From Lactobacillus sp. ESL0701 (GTDB lineage: Bacteria > Bacillota > Bacilli > Lactobacillales > Lactobacillaceae), in assembly GCF_029433445.1 (NCBI RefSeq), contig NZ_JAQTIC010000001.1, positions 186,001 through 250,000 of the forward strand: a stretch of 64,000 bases of DNA, in the 5' to 3' direction. Positions 16,355-25,248 of this stretch are shown in pieces. The notes beneath the pieces are model-generated. The model saw only the letters and a program-made list of their open reading frames with translations. It was not told the origin of the DNA and searched no databases. The translations under genes and the position numbers were made by a program. Every line of letters begins with the position of its first letter. Position 1 is the stretch's first letter.

Positions 16355-17776
16355 ATGGGAAGAAGTATTTATCCAACAGGGACTGTTAGATACAATCCAG
16401 ATAAAGCGTGGAGCGGCTATACATTGTTTAATGCAGCTGGTGTAGGTGCAGTATTAATTGATATGTCTGGTAAGGTTGTTCACGAATGGAAAGATTTTCA
16501 AGGATTTCCCAATAAAATGGTTCCTGGTGGAAAAATTTTCGGTTCATTAAGATGTCGTGATCGTTATGCGGCTTATCAAGATTATGCTGATCTGACAGAA
16601 GTTGACTGGGATGGGAAGAAAGTTTGGAGCTTTGACCATAACCAAGAAGTTGAAGATGAAGATTCTGGTAAAGCTTGGGTTGCTCGTCAGCATCATGATT
16701 ATCAAATTGAAGGCAACCCTGTTGGTTACTATGTTCCAGGGCAAGATACTAAGGAAAACTTTAATAAAGTTTTGCTGCTAACTCATAATAATGTTAAGAA
16801 GCGTAAGGTTTCTCCACAGTTGTTGCTTGAAGATGTTTTGCTCGAAGTTGACCGTGAAGGCAATAAATTATGGTCATGGCATATTATGGATCACTTCCGT
16901 GAATTTCATTTAACTAATATTGAAAAGAACGCGATATTCCGTGATCCAAATACACAGCAAAGTGGTGAACATGGTGAAGGTGATATTTTCCACGTCAATT
17001 GTGCTAGCTATTTAGGACCTAATCATTGGTTTGATGAGGGTGATAAACGGTTTAATCCGAATAACATTATTATGGATTCTCGGGAAGCAAATATTATGTG
17101 GATTGTTGACCATGAAAGCGGTAAAATAGTTTGGCAAATTGGTCCAGATTATACAACCAGCTTGGCACTGCGGTTACTTGGTCCGTTAGTTGGGATGCAT
17201 CATTCACACATGATTCCTAAAGGGCTGCCTGGTGCTGGCAATATTATGGTCTTTAATAATGGTGGCTGGGCCGGTTATGGTTTGCCTGACCAGACTTCAA
17301 AGACAGGAATGAAGACAACAAGAGTTGATACTTCAAGAGTAATCGAATTTAATCCAACTACATTAGAGGTCATTTGGACATTTGGTACTACTGACTTTGA
17401 CAGTAAGACACCATTCCATGGACATCATTTCTATTCCCCATTAGTTAGTGATGCACAACGTTTACCAAATGGTAATACTCTAATTGATGAAGGAACTGAA
17501 GGACGTTTCTTGGAAGTTACACCTGATAAAGAAGTTGTTTGGGAATATGTTTATCCTTATGTTGGGGATTACTTAGTATATCGCGCTTATCGGGTTCCTT
17601 ATGAATGGGTACCGCAATTGACTAAGGAAGAACCTAAGGCAATTACACCGCCAAAGATTGCGAATTTCCAAGTTCCGGGTGCTGCTGATCCTAACTTCAA
17701 AGAAGATGTGACAGTTTCAGTTGATGGTGCTGCTGGTTATGGTGAGGGTGCTGCATTTTGCGTTGATAAACTTTGA
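16355..17776 (+). CDS. Arylsulfotransferase (ASST) family protein, no signal peptide
   Basis: A 473-residue protein with the beta-propeller repeats of the ASST family (Arylsulfotran type): GYTLFNAAGVGAVLIDMSGKVVHEW at the start, VWSFDHNQEVED, LLEVDREGNKLWSWHI, GMHHSHMIPKGLPGAGNIMVFNNGG, and SDAQRLPNGNTLIDEGTEGRFLEVT near the end. Family members move sulfate between phenols through a phospho-like sulfohistidine; candidate His residues lie in MHHSH and HGHHFYSP. Classical enzymes are periplasmic, but this one starts directly with the first strand and has no signal peptide, so it should be cytosolic. Whether it retains sulfotransferase activity is unknown. AAAGGAG precedes the ATG. Confidence 0.8.
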   Translation: MGRSIYPTGTVRYNPDKAWSGYTLFNAAGVGAVLIDMSGKVVHEWKDFQGFPNKMVPGGKIFGSLRCRDRYAAYQDYADLTEVDWDGKKVWSFDHNQEVEDEDSGKAWVARQHHDYQIEGNPVGYYVPGQDTKENFNKVLLLTHNNVKKRKVSPQLLLEDVLLEVDREGNKLWSWHIMDHFREFHLTNIEKNAIFRDPNTQQSGEHGEGDIFHVNCASYLGPNHWFDEGDKRFNPNNIIMDSREANIMWIVDHESGKIVWQIGPDYTTSLALRLLGPLVGMHHSHMIPKGLPGAGNIMVFNNGGWAGYGLPDQTSKTGMKTTRVDTSRVIEFNPTTLEVIWTFGTTDFDSKTPFHGHHFYSPLVSDAQRLPNGNTLIDEGTEGRFLEVTPDKEVVWEYVYPYVGDYLVYRAYRVPYEWVPQLTKEEPKAITPPKIANFQVPGAADPNFKEDVTVSVDGAAGYGEGAAFCVDKL

Positions 17777-17789
17777 TTAGGAGCTAAAA

Positions 17790-18674
17790 ATGAAACTCGT
17801 CCAATTACAATACTTTCTAAAAGTCGCTGAATGTCATTCAATTTCTAAAGCAAGTTATGAATTATTTATTTCACAGCCAGCATTAAGTGAATCGATTAAA
17901 TCATTTGAAAATGAAATGGGATCTCAGATTTTTGAACGTACGCGTAAGGGCGTGAAATTAACTCCTAAGGGTAAGGAAGTTTACCATATCGTGCAAAGAA
18001 TAGAGCGTGATGTAGAAGAATTGCAGCGGTTTGCGATTAATAATGAAGACATTAAGGCAATCAATTTGGCTGTTGTGCCAATGGTTTCTGGAACAACTTT
18101 TTTACAAATTATTAACGAAATTTATCAGCAATTTCCTAAGTTGGAAATTTCACCAGAAGAATTGCGACCGCGGGAATTACTGCAGCATTTACGTGATGGC
18201 AAGGTCGATATTGCCTTGTGCAGTAAGCGCAGAGATGACGAAGCCTTGTTTAATACAATTATTGCCGAAATGCATTTGCAACACAAAAAGTTAGTTGATG
18301 TTCCGCTGCGAGTTTATGCGGCTAAGGATAGTCGACTGGCTAAAAAATCAGCTATTGGTGAAAAGGATGTTGAAGGATTGACCTGCTTTGTTCTCAATGA
18401 TTATAAAAACTGGGCAGGACATAAGCGTCAATATGTATTATCAAGTTGTGACATTATTTTTAATGCTGTGGCTCACAATCGTGGGTATACAGTAATGCCG
18501 GAAACAGCTTCAATTGGCAATAATTATTTTAGTTCTGGTCAAATCTGTACGGTGCCGTTAAAAGAAGAAGCAACTGTCCCACTTGAAATAATTTATCCAG
18601 CTAAAAATAATGTTACGAATTTGGACGAAAAAATTTGTTCAATCATTGAAAAAGCGATACTTGATAATTACTAA
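17790..18674 (+). CDS. LysR-type transcriptional regulator
   Basis: A 294-residue LTTR: N-terminal winged helix-turn-helix LQYFLKVAECHSISKASYELFISQPALSESIKSFENEMG and the family segment IFERTRKGVKLTPKGK, then a periplasmic-binding-like effector domain (about 90-290). It begins 14 bases after the arylsulfotransferase-family gene and is in that operon, followed by a terminator. Likely targets are its own operon and the nearby MFS genes. The coinducer is not predictable. Confidence 0.9.
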   Translation: MKLVQLQYFLKVAECHSISKASYELFISQPALSESIKSFENEMGSQIFERTRKGVKLTPKGKEVYHIVQRIERDVEELQRFAINNEDIKAINLAVVPMVSGTTFLQIINEIYQQFPKLEISPEELRPRELLQHLRDGKVDIALCSKRRDDEALFNTIIAEMHLQHKKLVDVPLRVYAAKDSRLAKKSAIGEKDVEGLTCFVLNDYKNWAGHKRQYVLSSCDIIFNAVAHNRGYTVMPETASIGNNYFSSGQICTVPLKEEATVPLEIIYPAKNNVTNLDEKICSIIEKAILDNY

Positions 18675-18693
18675 AATTCAATAACATGTAAGG

Positions 18694-18729
18694 ACCTAAT
18701 TCTGAATTGTATTGAATTAGGTCTTTATT
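18694..18729 (+). terminator. Rho-independent terminator
   Basis: ACCTAATTC (18694-18702) pairs with GAATTAGGT (18714-18722), followed by CTTTATTT. It ends the thioredoxin/ASST/LysR operon. Confidence 0.8.
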
Positions 18730-18855
18730 TATGTGAATGGTAATTGTCGTTAGTGGTAATGTTCATTACCAATAGCAATAAGGGAAAATAACAATTAAGA
18801 ATTTAAAATAAAAGTATTTGTTAGTTGATGACTATTTTTGAAAGGAAGGAAACTT

Positions 18856-20049
18856 ATGGATGAAGGAAAAAGTCTGCCGGCTTTATCAAATTATCGGTGG
18901 GTCATTTTAATTGTTCTTTCGCTGATGACAATGACCAGCAGTTACGTCCAATTTCAAATTTCTGCTTTGGCAATTAGAATTATTCCGCAATTGCAAATTA
19001 CCCCAGCACAATTTTCTAGTTTACTAATGGCACCAATGCTGGTGGCCGTATTTTTGAGTATCCCCGGTGGTACTTTAGGCGATAAATTTGGACCTAAAAA
19101 AGTTGTTGCGACTGGGTTTGTTGTGTCAATTATCGGTGCCTTTGGTCGGCTCTATGCTCATAGTTATGGCACGATGATGATTGCCCTGTTAATGTTTGGT
19201 GTCTACATGTCCTTAGGCAATGCTAATTCAACCAAAATTTTAGGTACTTGGTTTAAACAAGATACGGGAATCGCAATGGGAATTTGGTTTGCCTGTGGTA
19301 CGGTTGGAACAACATTGTCACAGATTACAGGTGCATACTTTCCAACAGTACAATCTGCTTACATGTTTTCGTCAATTTTAATTGTTGTGATTGCCTGCTT
19401 ATGGCTTCTTTTGGTTAAAGATACGCCAAAAGGTGAAGTAATGCCAAAGCATGAATCAGTTACTAAGTACTTTGGAGTTGCCGCAAGAAGTAAGCGGGTC
19501 TGGCTGTTATGTATTTGTGGCGGAATTGTTAGTGCCGCTTCAATGTCCTTTATTGGAACACTCCCACAAATTTTAGTTAATGCTAAGGGGGTTAACCCAA
19601 GATTAGCGGGAGTTATGACCTCATGTGCTTCAATTGGAGCATTGTTTGGTTCAGTAATTGGACCAGCAATTATTCGTAAGTTGCATAGAGCAAAACCATT
19701 CATGCTGTTTGCAGTTATTTTGTCAGGAATTATGATTTTCATGAATACTCAATTACCTGGCAGCTTCATTATGATGGCTAACTTGGCTATTGGCGGTTTG
19801 TTTGGTTCAATGACTGGTCCAGTGTTAAAGGGAATGACGATTCAATTACCAGAAATTGGTCAAAAATATGCCGGTAGTGCCGGCGGTATTGGTGGTACGG
19901 TTTCAATGTTATTGTCTTATGTTGTTCCAGTTTCAATTTCTGCGATTGCTGGTCATAATCCAGTAATGACAATTGGCTTGCAAGCATTGTTACATGTCAG
20001 TGCAGTTATCTTTATTCTGCTATTGCCAGATGCTAATCACGTCAAATAG
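18856..20049 (+). CDS. MFS transporter, paralogue A
   Basis: Start ATG 18856 follows AAAGGAAGGA; an upstream in-frame TTG at 18838 overlaps no site. The 397-residue, 12-segment carrier begins with the shared signature SNYRWVILIVLSLMTM, then FSSLLMAPMLVAVFLSIPGGTLGDKFGPKK (loop 2-3 motif DKFGxKK) and IQLPEIGQKYAGSAGGIGGTVSMLLSY in the second half. It is one of three close paralogues here (with 20073 and 24010), all in the anion/organic-acid style of MFS carriers (CynX/NNP/OFA-like). Next to reductase and LysR genes it is a candidate importer of an acceptor molecule or exporter of its reduced product. Confidence 0.85.
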   Translation: MDEGKSLPALSNYRWVILIVLSLMTMTSSYVQFQISALAIRIIPQLQITPAQFSSLLMAPMLVAVFLSIPGGTLGDKFGPKKVVATGFVVSIIGAFGRLYAHSYGTMMIALLMFGVYMSLGNANSTKILGTWFKQDTGIAMGIWFACGTVGTTLSQITGAYFPTVQSAYMFSSILIVVIACLWLLLVKDTPKGEVMPKHESVTKYFGVAARSKRVWLLCICGGIVSAASMSFIGTLPQILVNAKGVNPRLAGVMTSCASIGALFGSVIGPAIIRKLHRAKPFMLFAVILSGIMIFMNTQLPGSFIMMANLAIGGLFGSMTGPVLKGMTIQLPEIGQKYAGSAGGIGGTVSMLLSYVVPVSISAIAGHNPVMTIGLQALLHVSAVIFILLLPDANHVK

Positions 20050-20072
20050 TTAATTGAAGAAAGGAGATATTT

Positions 20073-21266
20073 ATGAATGAAAGAAAACAGCCAGTTTTAT
20101 CAAACTATCGGTGGGTGATTCTAAGTATAATTGCACTAATGGATATGATTAGCAACTATACGCAATTTCAGATTTCTGCTTTAGCAACACAAATTATGCC
20201 GGTTTTACATATTTCGCCAGCACAATTTTCTAGTTTATTAATGGCACCGATGCTGGTAGCTGTATTTTTAAGTATTCCTAGTGGGATGCTGGCGGATAAA
20301 TTTGGGGCAAAAAAGATCGTTACAATTGGCTGCATTATTTCGGTAATCGGTGCTTATGGTCGTTTGTTTGCTCATAACTTTATTACAATGATGTTGATGC
20401 TCATGATGTTTGGTATCTACATGGCACTATTAAATGCAAATACAATTAAGATTTTTAGTACTTGGTTTAAACAAGATACTAATGTTGCAATGGGAATCTT
20501 CTTTGCCTCAGCTAGTGTGGGAATTACACTTTCACAATTAACAAGCTCACTATTTGCTAGTGTCAATGCGGCCTATATTTTTTCATCAACTGTTTTGTTA
20601 ATTTTGACAGTTTTATGGATTATTTTTGTTAAAGATACGCCTAAGGGGGAGCCGATTCCTAAGTCTGAACCAGTTACTAAGTATTTACGAGTAGTTATCA
20701 AAAGTAAGAAAACTTGGCTTGTCGGTATCTCTGGTGGAATTGGTTCTGCTGCAACGATGTCTTTTACCGGGATTTTGCCGCAGGCGTTAATTAATGGTAA
20801 AGGAATCGCAATTGCTTCAGCTGGTGCAATTGCCTCTGTTGCGACAATTGGTAGCTTGATTGGTTCACTAGTAGCTCCTGCTGTAACGCATCATTTAAAT
20901 CGAGCCAAGCCATATATGATCTTAACTAGAATTGTTGCTGGTATTTCAATTTTTGCTACTTGGTTTACACCGGCTGGTGGTTTGATGATGGCTAACTTGG
21001 TAATTGGTGGATTATTTGGTGCAGCAAACGGTCCATTAATGCAAGGGATGGTTGCCGAATTTCCAGAAATTGGTCCTAAATATGCTGGCAGTGCCGGCGG
21101 GTTAGTCGGAACTGTGCAACTATTATTATCGTATGTTCTTACTGTTGTAATTTCTGCAATTGCAGGGCAAAATTACTTAGTAACTTTTGCTATTCAAGCT
21201 GTGTTAACTGCATCGACAATGATCTTAATTATGATTTTGCCAGATGCAAATCATGTGCGCGATTAA
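20073..21266 (+). CDS. MFS transporter, paralogue B
   Basis: A 397-residue carrier very similar to its neighbours: SNYRWVILSIIALMDMISNYTQFQIS, FSSLLMAPMLVAVFLSIPSGMLADKFGAKK, and FPEIGPKYAGSAGGLVGTVQLLLSY. It starts 23 bases after paralogue A, with AAGGAGATATTT before the ATG, so A and B are a tandem-duplicate operon ended by a strong hairpin. It is closer to paralogue C (24010) than to A in helix 1 (DMISNY / DVISNY). The substrate is unknown; duplication with divergence suggests related but distinct ligands. Confidence 0.85.
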   Translation: MNERKQPVLSNYRWVILSIIALMDMISNYTQFQISALATQIMPVLHISPAQFSSLLMAPMLVAVFLSIPSGMLADKFGAKKIVTIGCIISVIGAYGRLFAHNFITMMLMLMMFGIYMALLNANTIKIFSTWFKQDTNVAMGIFFASASVGITLSQLTSSLFASVNAAYIFSSTVLLILTVLWIIFVKDTPKGEPIPKSEPVTKYLRVVIKSKKTWLVGISGGIGSAATMSFTGILPQALINGKGIAIASAGAIASVATIGSLIGSLVAPAVTHHLNRAKPYMILTRIVAGISIFATWFTPAGGLMMANLVIGGLFGAANGPLMQGMVAEFPEIGPKYAGSAGGLVGTVQLLLSYVLTVVISAIAGQNYLVTFAIQAVLTASTMILIMILPDANHVRD

Positions 21267-21273
21267 ACAATTT

Positions 21274-21306
21274 AAAGCCAATGAACTTTAGTTCATTGGC
21301 TTTTTT
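21274..21306 (+). terminator. Rho-independent terminator
   Basis: AAAGCCAATGAACT pairs with AGTTCATTGGCTTT, followed by T residues, after the MFS tandem pair. Confidence 0.9.
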
Positions 21307-21377
21307 AATTAGATTGATGTGAATTGCATCACATTATATAATAAAAGTAGCTATATATTGAAATGGAGATAATTAAA

Positions 21378-22283
21378 ATGAACTTTACTCAATTACGCTG
21401 TTTTATTAAAGCTGTTGATAATTCTAGTTTTACCATTGCTGCAGAGCGTCTTAATTTTTCCCAATCGGCAGTTTCCAAAAACATTAAGGATTTGGAAAAT
21501 ACAATTGGTGTAACTCTGATTAACCGTGCCCATCATCGAATTTCCTTAACTAATGCTGGTAAATATTTTTATCATGTTGCCCGTAATGTGGTTGATGATA
21601 TGGATTATACAGTCGCGTATTTACAAAGCCAAAAAAATGATGCCGGTACACTACTTCGAATTGGCGTGTGTGATACGCCGCTTGAGCAGCAGGTTTTACC
21701 GATTTTTTTAAGAAAATTACGGGCAGTTAACAGTAATATCAATGTGCAATTCGTCTTTGTGTTGAATAATTCGATTGGTGAATTACTAAATCACCACGTA
21801 GATCTTTGTGCAATTGCCCGTGATGATGTTGAAATTGTCGAAGACGTGCAATTTGAACCGTTAATTCGCGGACATTTTGTTGTTGCCTGTCCGTCAGATT
21901 CACCACTGGCACAGAAAAAGCAATTAACGTTAGAGGACTTGCAGTACAAGGATATTTTTTTGCTTGATCCGAATAGTTCCCTTAATGTCCAAGTTAAATT
22001 TCAAAATTCGTTGGTTAATAATATTGGCATGAAACGGATTAAATTTGTCCAAGATTTTTTGAGTATGGGTGTATATGTTCGTGCTGGCTGGGGGTATGGT
22101 GTTTTACCTAATTTCATTGCCGACTACCAAGCCAATGGTGTGACATACATTCCATTTGATTATCATGAAATTTCCCCTTATGGAATTGCCTATATGGAAT
22201 CTTTTGCTAATGAAGCGGTTCTTAAACAAGTACTCGCAATTCTGCGAGAGGCGATTGCGGAATTTTTACCAAATAAAAAATAA
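21378..22283 (+). CDS. LysR-type transcriptional regulator
   Basis: Start ATG 21378 is preferred over 21363 because TGGAGAT lies just upstream of it. The 301-residue LTTR has the helix-turn-helix MNFTQLRCFIKAVDNSSFTIAAERLNFSQSAVSKNIKDLE and the VTLINRAHHRISLTNAGKYF segment, then a substrate-binding-like effector domain. It is on the same strand as, and 214 bases before, the reductase/MFS operon starting at 22497, its most likely target. HcrR-type LysR regulators next to hydroxycinnamate reductases in other lactobacilli give a precedent; the ligand here is unknown. Confidence 0.9.
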   Translation: MNFTQLRCFIKAVDNSSFTIAAERLNFSQSAVSKNIKDLENTIGVTLINRAHHRISLTNAGKYFYHVARNVVDDMDYTVAYLQSQKNDAGTLLRIGVCDTPLEQQVLPIFLRKLRAVNSNINVQFVFVLNNSIGELLNHHVDLCAIARDDVEIVEDVQFEPLIRGHFVVACPSDSPLAQKKQLTLEDLQYKDIFLLDPNSSLNVQVKFQNSLVNNIGMKRIKFVQDFLSMGVYVRAGWGYGVLPNFIADYQANGVTYIPFDYHEISPYGIAYMESFANEAVLKQVLAILREAIAEFLPNKK

Positions 22284-22313
22284 AAAAATTAATGTCTTCG
22301 TGTTATTTAATTA

Positions 22314-22356
22314 GCCTTAATATCACCAGTAAAGTCCTGCTGATATTAAGGCTTTT
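22314..22356 (+). terminator. Rho-independent terminator
   Basis: GCCTTAATATCA (22314-22325) pairs with TGATATTAAGGC (22341-22352), followed by TTTT. It ends the LysR gene. Confidence 0.85.
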
Positions 22357-22449
22357 AAAATGCCACTTAAGCATTAAAATGTTATCTATTCCATTTAGTA
22401 ATCCTCAATTCCGAAATTGGTGCAGAACTTCACTTAATTCATAGTATTA

Positions 22450-22463
22450 TGAAAGCGATTAGA
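22450..22463 (+). promoter_or_regulatory. Candidate CcpA cre upstream of the reductase operon
   Basis: TGAAAGCGATTAGA matches cre consensus TGWNANCGNTNWCA except for G in place of the C at position 13. It lies just after a TATTAT (22445-22450) that could be a -10, where binding would block initiation. Confidence 0.45.
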
Positions 22464-22496
22464 GGATTTCGTTTTTATAAAAGTGAGGGATAAAAA

Positions 22497-23981
22497 ATGA
22501 AAGATACCTATGACGTAATTGTTGCTGGTGCCAGCAATGCTGGTGCAATGGCAGCCATGGCTGCTGCTGAAAAAGGCGCCAAAGTTTTATTAGTTGATAA
22601 GATGGGTAGTTCAAGATTTTTATTCCGGTCATTCTTTGCCGCATTAGATAGTAATGCTCAAAGAAGAGCAGGAATTAAGGTTGATAAAGCTAAGTTAATG
22701 AATTTCTTAACTTTATTCTATCAAGATAATGTTGACGAACGCCTATTGTGGACTTGGGCTAACCATACTGATGAAACAGCAAACTGGCTTGAAGACAATA
22801 TCTTAAAGCCAAACGGTGGTGTATTAAAGCCACAATCAGATGCTTACTACGAAACAATTGTTAATACAGCTTTCAATACTGAATTAGCAATTGCTACACC
22901 TGACGATGATTGGGCACATTACGGTGACTGGATGATTGATAAGGTAAAGGAATTAGGCGTAACGCTTAAGTACAATACCAAGTTAGAAGAATTAGTTACT
23001 GATGACAGCGGTAAGGTAACGGGCATTATTACTAGTGATCGTGATTCAGGCGAAAAGACTGAATACGCTGCTACTAAGGGTGTCATTATTTGTACAGGCG
23101 GTTATGGTGCCAATGTTGAATTGATGAAGAAGTGGGATCCACTAGGCTATAAGAAGAATGTTTATTCTGATGGTCCACGTGATGATGGTTCAGGTATTTT
23201 GGCTGGGCTAAAGGTTGGTGCTGCTCGTGACGAAGAACCAGCTGAAATTATTTTTGACCGTGGTGCTGTCCCAGTTGGTACTAACGCTGAAGATCATTAT
23301 GTTATTGACTTTAAGGATCCAGGTTACTTCTGGATGGGCGCCTACCCAATGCTGAAAGTTAACCTAAATGGTGAACGTTTTGGTAACGAAAGTGTGCCAT
23401 ACCAATTTGACATTAACGCAATGGCTAAGCAGCCAGGATACTTGGAAGCACAAATTTGGTCTGAAGATGCAATGGATCATATGGCGCAATTTAGAACACA
23501 AGGTTGTTCACGTTTAGGCTTCCCAGGTATTTACAATACTGAAGAAAATAAGGCTGAAGTTCAACGGCGAATTGATGATGGTATGGTTAAGAAGGCCGAT
23601 ACAATTGAAGAATTAGCCGAGATGTTGAATCTGCCAAAAGAACAGCTGGTTGCTACTGTTAATGAATATAACAAGATGTGTGACCAAGGAGAAGATACCG
23701 ACTTTGGTAAAGAGAAGTTTAGATTGTTCCCAGTTGAACATGGTCCATACTACGGTGTGATTATGGGTGGCCGGCTATTGGCAACGCTTGATGGCTTAAG
23801 AATTAATACCAAGATGGAAGTTATCGATAAGATGGGTAAGCCAATTCCACATCTTTATGCAGCAGGAAATGCTAGTGGTGGCTTCTTCTGGGGCAGTTAT
23901 CCAGATAGAGTTCCTGGTCTTACTTGCAGTCACGCGCAAACATTTGGTCGATTAGCAGGTCAATATGCTGCGGAAAATTAA
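22497..23981 (+). CDS. FAD-dependent fumarate-reductase-like flavoprotein (no FMN domain)
   Basis: A 494-residue soluble protein of the FAD_binding_2 family, which reduces C=C bonds of acids such as fumarate, urocanate or cinnamates. The dinucleotide motif is VIVAGASNAGAMAAMAAAEKGAKVLLVDK, with Ser where the middle Gly of GxGxxG is normal. TKGVIICTGGYGANVELM and HLYAAGNASGGFFWGSYPDRVPGLTCSHAQTFGRLAGQYA complete the FAD site. The HxTxGG and NRLGG segments of true fumarate reductases are absent, so the substrate differs. It has no heme-binding or FMN domain, so it must receive electrons from a partner or from NAD(P)H. It leads an operon with an MFS gene and an FMN-domain flavoprotein. Confidence 0.85.
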   Translation: MKDTYDVIVAGASNAGAMAAMAAAEKGAKVLLVDKMGSSRFLFRSFFAALDSNAQRRAGIKVDKAKLMNFLTLFYQDNVDERLLWTWANHTDETANWLEDNILKPNGGVLKPQSDAYYETIVNTAFNTELAIATPDDDWAHYGDWMIDKVKELGVTLKYNTKLEELVTDDSGKVTGIITSDRDSGEKTEYAATKGVIICTGGYGANVELMKKWDPLGYKKNVYSDGPRDDGSGILAGLKVGAARDEEPAEIIFDRGAVPVGTNAEDHYVIDFKDPGYFWMGAYPMLKVNLNGERFGNESVPYQFDINAMAKQPGYLEAQIWSEDAMDHMAQFRTQGCSRLGFPGIYNTEENKAEVQRRIDDGMVKKADTIEELAEMLNLPKEQLVATVNEYNKMCDQGEDTDFGKEKFRLFPVEHGPYYGVIMGGRLLATLDGLRINTKMEVIDKMGKPIPHLYAAGNASGGFFWGSYPDRVPGLTCSHAQTFGRLAGQYAAEN

Positions 23982-24009
23982 GTCATGAATTAAGGGAGTT
24001 TTAATTATT

Positions 24010-25224
24010 ATGGAACAAAAACAATTACCGAAGCTTTCAAACTATCGGTGGGTGATTTTGGTAATTGCCGCATTGCTAGATGTGATTAGTAATTACGTGC
24101 AATTCCAAATTTCATCATTAGCTACGCAAATTATGCCAGCATTGCATATCACAATGCCGCAATTTCAAAGTTTATTAATGGCACCAATGCTAATTGCCGT
24201 TTTCCTCAGTATTCCTGCAGGATCTTTGGCAGATAAATTTGGTGCTAAGAAGATCGTCACAGTTGGATTAGTCGTATCAGTTATTGGTGCGTTTGGTCGG
24301 CTGTGGGCTAATAACTTCATCACAATGATGATTATGCTGATGATGTTTGGGGTATATATGGCACTGTTAAACGCTAATACTCTGAAGATCTTTGGTATTT
24401 GGTTTAAGCAAGATACTAACATGGCAATGGGAATTTTCTTTGCCTCAGCTAGTGTAGGAATTATGTTGTCTCAAATTACAGGACCAATGTTTTCTAGTGT
24501 TCAAGCAGCTTACATCTTCTCATCAATTGTTTTGCTTGTTTTAGGTGTTTGCTGGGTATTATTTGTTAAAGATACTCCAAAGGGTGAAGAAATTCCTAAG
24601 CAAGAAATGCAAGCTGATCAAGCTGCATCTTCATGGAGCTTCTTTAAAGAGGCAGCCAAAAGTAAGAAGACCTGGATTGTTGCTCTTTGTGTAGGTTGTG
24701 GTATGGGTGCCAGTGAAGCTTTCTCCGGAATTTTACCACAAGCATTTGCCGCAAGAGGAATGAGTCCACAACAAGCTGGTACCATCGCTGCTATTGCGAC
24801 TGTTGGTAGTATGTTTGGTAGTGCCTTTGGTCCAGCAATTATTAATAAGCCTAAGAATGCTAAACCATTAATGATTGGTATTACCGTTTTGGGTGGTATT
24901 TCAATGGCGATTAGCTGGTATGTTCCTTTAGGAATAGTTCTGACAATTAACTTAGTTATTGGTGGTTTGCTTGGTGCCATGACTGGTCCAATTATGCAGG
25001 CAATGCCAATTACTTTCCCAGAAATTGGACCTAAGTATGCTGGTTCAGCCGGTGGGTTAGTTGGTACTGTTTCATTACTTTTATCATATTGTGTACCAAT
25101 TATTATTTCGATGATTGCTGGTAAGAGTTACTTAATGACCTTTATTATTCAAGGACTTGTTTTTGCTTTGACTGCTATTTTTATGGCAATTTTACCAAAT
25201 CCAAATGCAGGTCGTCATCGTTAA
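24010..25224 (+). CDS. MFS transporter, paralogue C
   Basis: A 404-residue, 12-segment carrier, the third of the local paralogues: SNYRWVILVIAALLDVISNYVQFQIS, MAPMLIAVFLSIPAGSLADKFGAKK, FPEIGPKYAGSAGGLVGTVSLLLSY. It lies between two flavin reductase genes in one operon (28 bases after the first, 24 before the second), the best evidence that these carriers serve the reductases. A central-loop insertion (PKQEMQADQAASSWS) makes it slightly longer than A and B. The ribosome site GGGAG is about 12 bases from the ATG. Confidence 0.85.
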   Translation: MEQKQLPKLSNYRWVILVIAALLDVISNYVQFQISSLATQIMPALHITMPQFQSLLMAPMLIAVFLSIPAGSLADKFGAKKIVTVGLVVSVIGAFGRLWANNFITMMIMLMMFGVYMALLNANTLKIFGIWFKQDTNMAMGIFFASASVGIMLSQITGPMFSSVQAAYIFSSIVLLVLGVCWVLFVKDTPKGEEIPKQEMQADQAASSWSFFKEAAKSKKTWIVALCVGCGMGASEAFSGILPQAFAARGMSPQQAGTIAAIATVGSMFGSAFGPAIINKPKNAKPLMIGITVLGGISMAISWYVPLGIVLTINLVIGGLLGAMTGPIMQAMPITFPEIGPKYAGSAGGLVGTVSLLLSYCVPIIISMIAGKSYLMTFIIQGLVFALTAIFMAILPNPNAGRHR

Positions 25225-25248
25225 CGTTATTAATTAAGAGGATATACT

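Noticed and set aside
24165-24980. Long frames antisense to the MFS carrier C, and similar ones opposite the other carriers
   Set aside because: Hydrophobic genes rich in NTN codons give long mirror frames; none has a ribosome site or recognisable domain.
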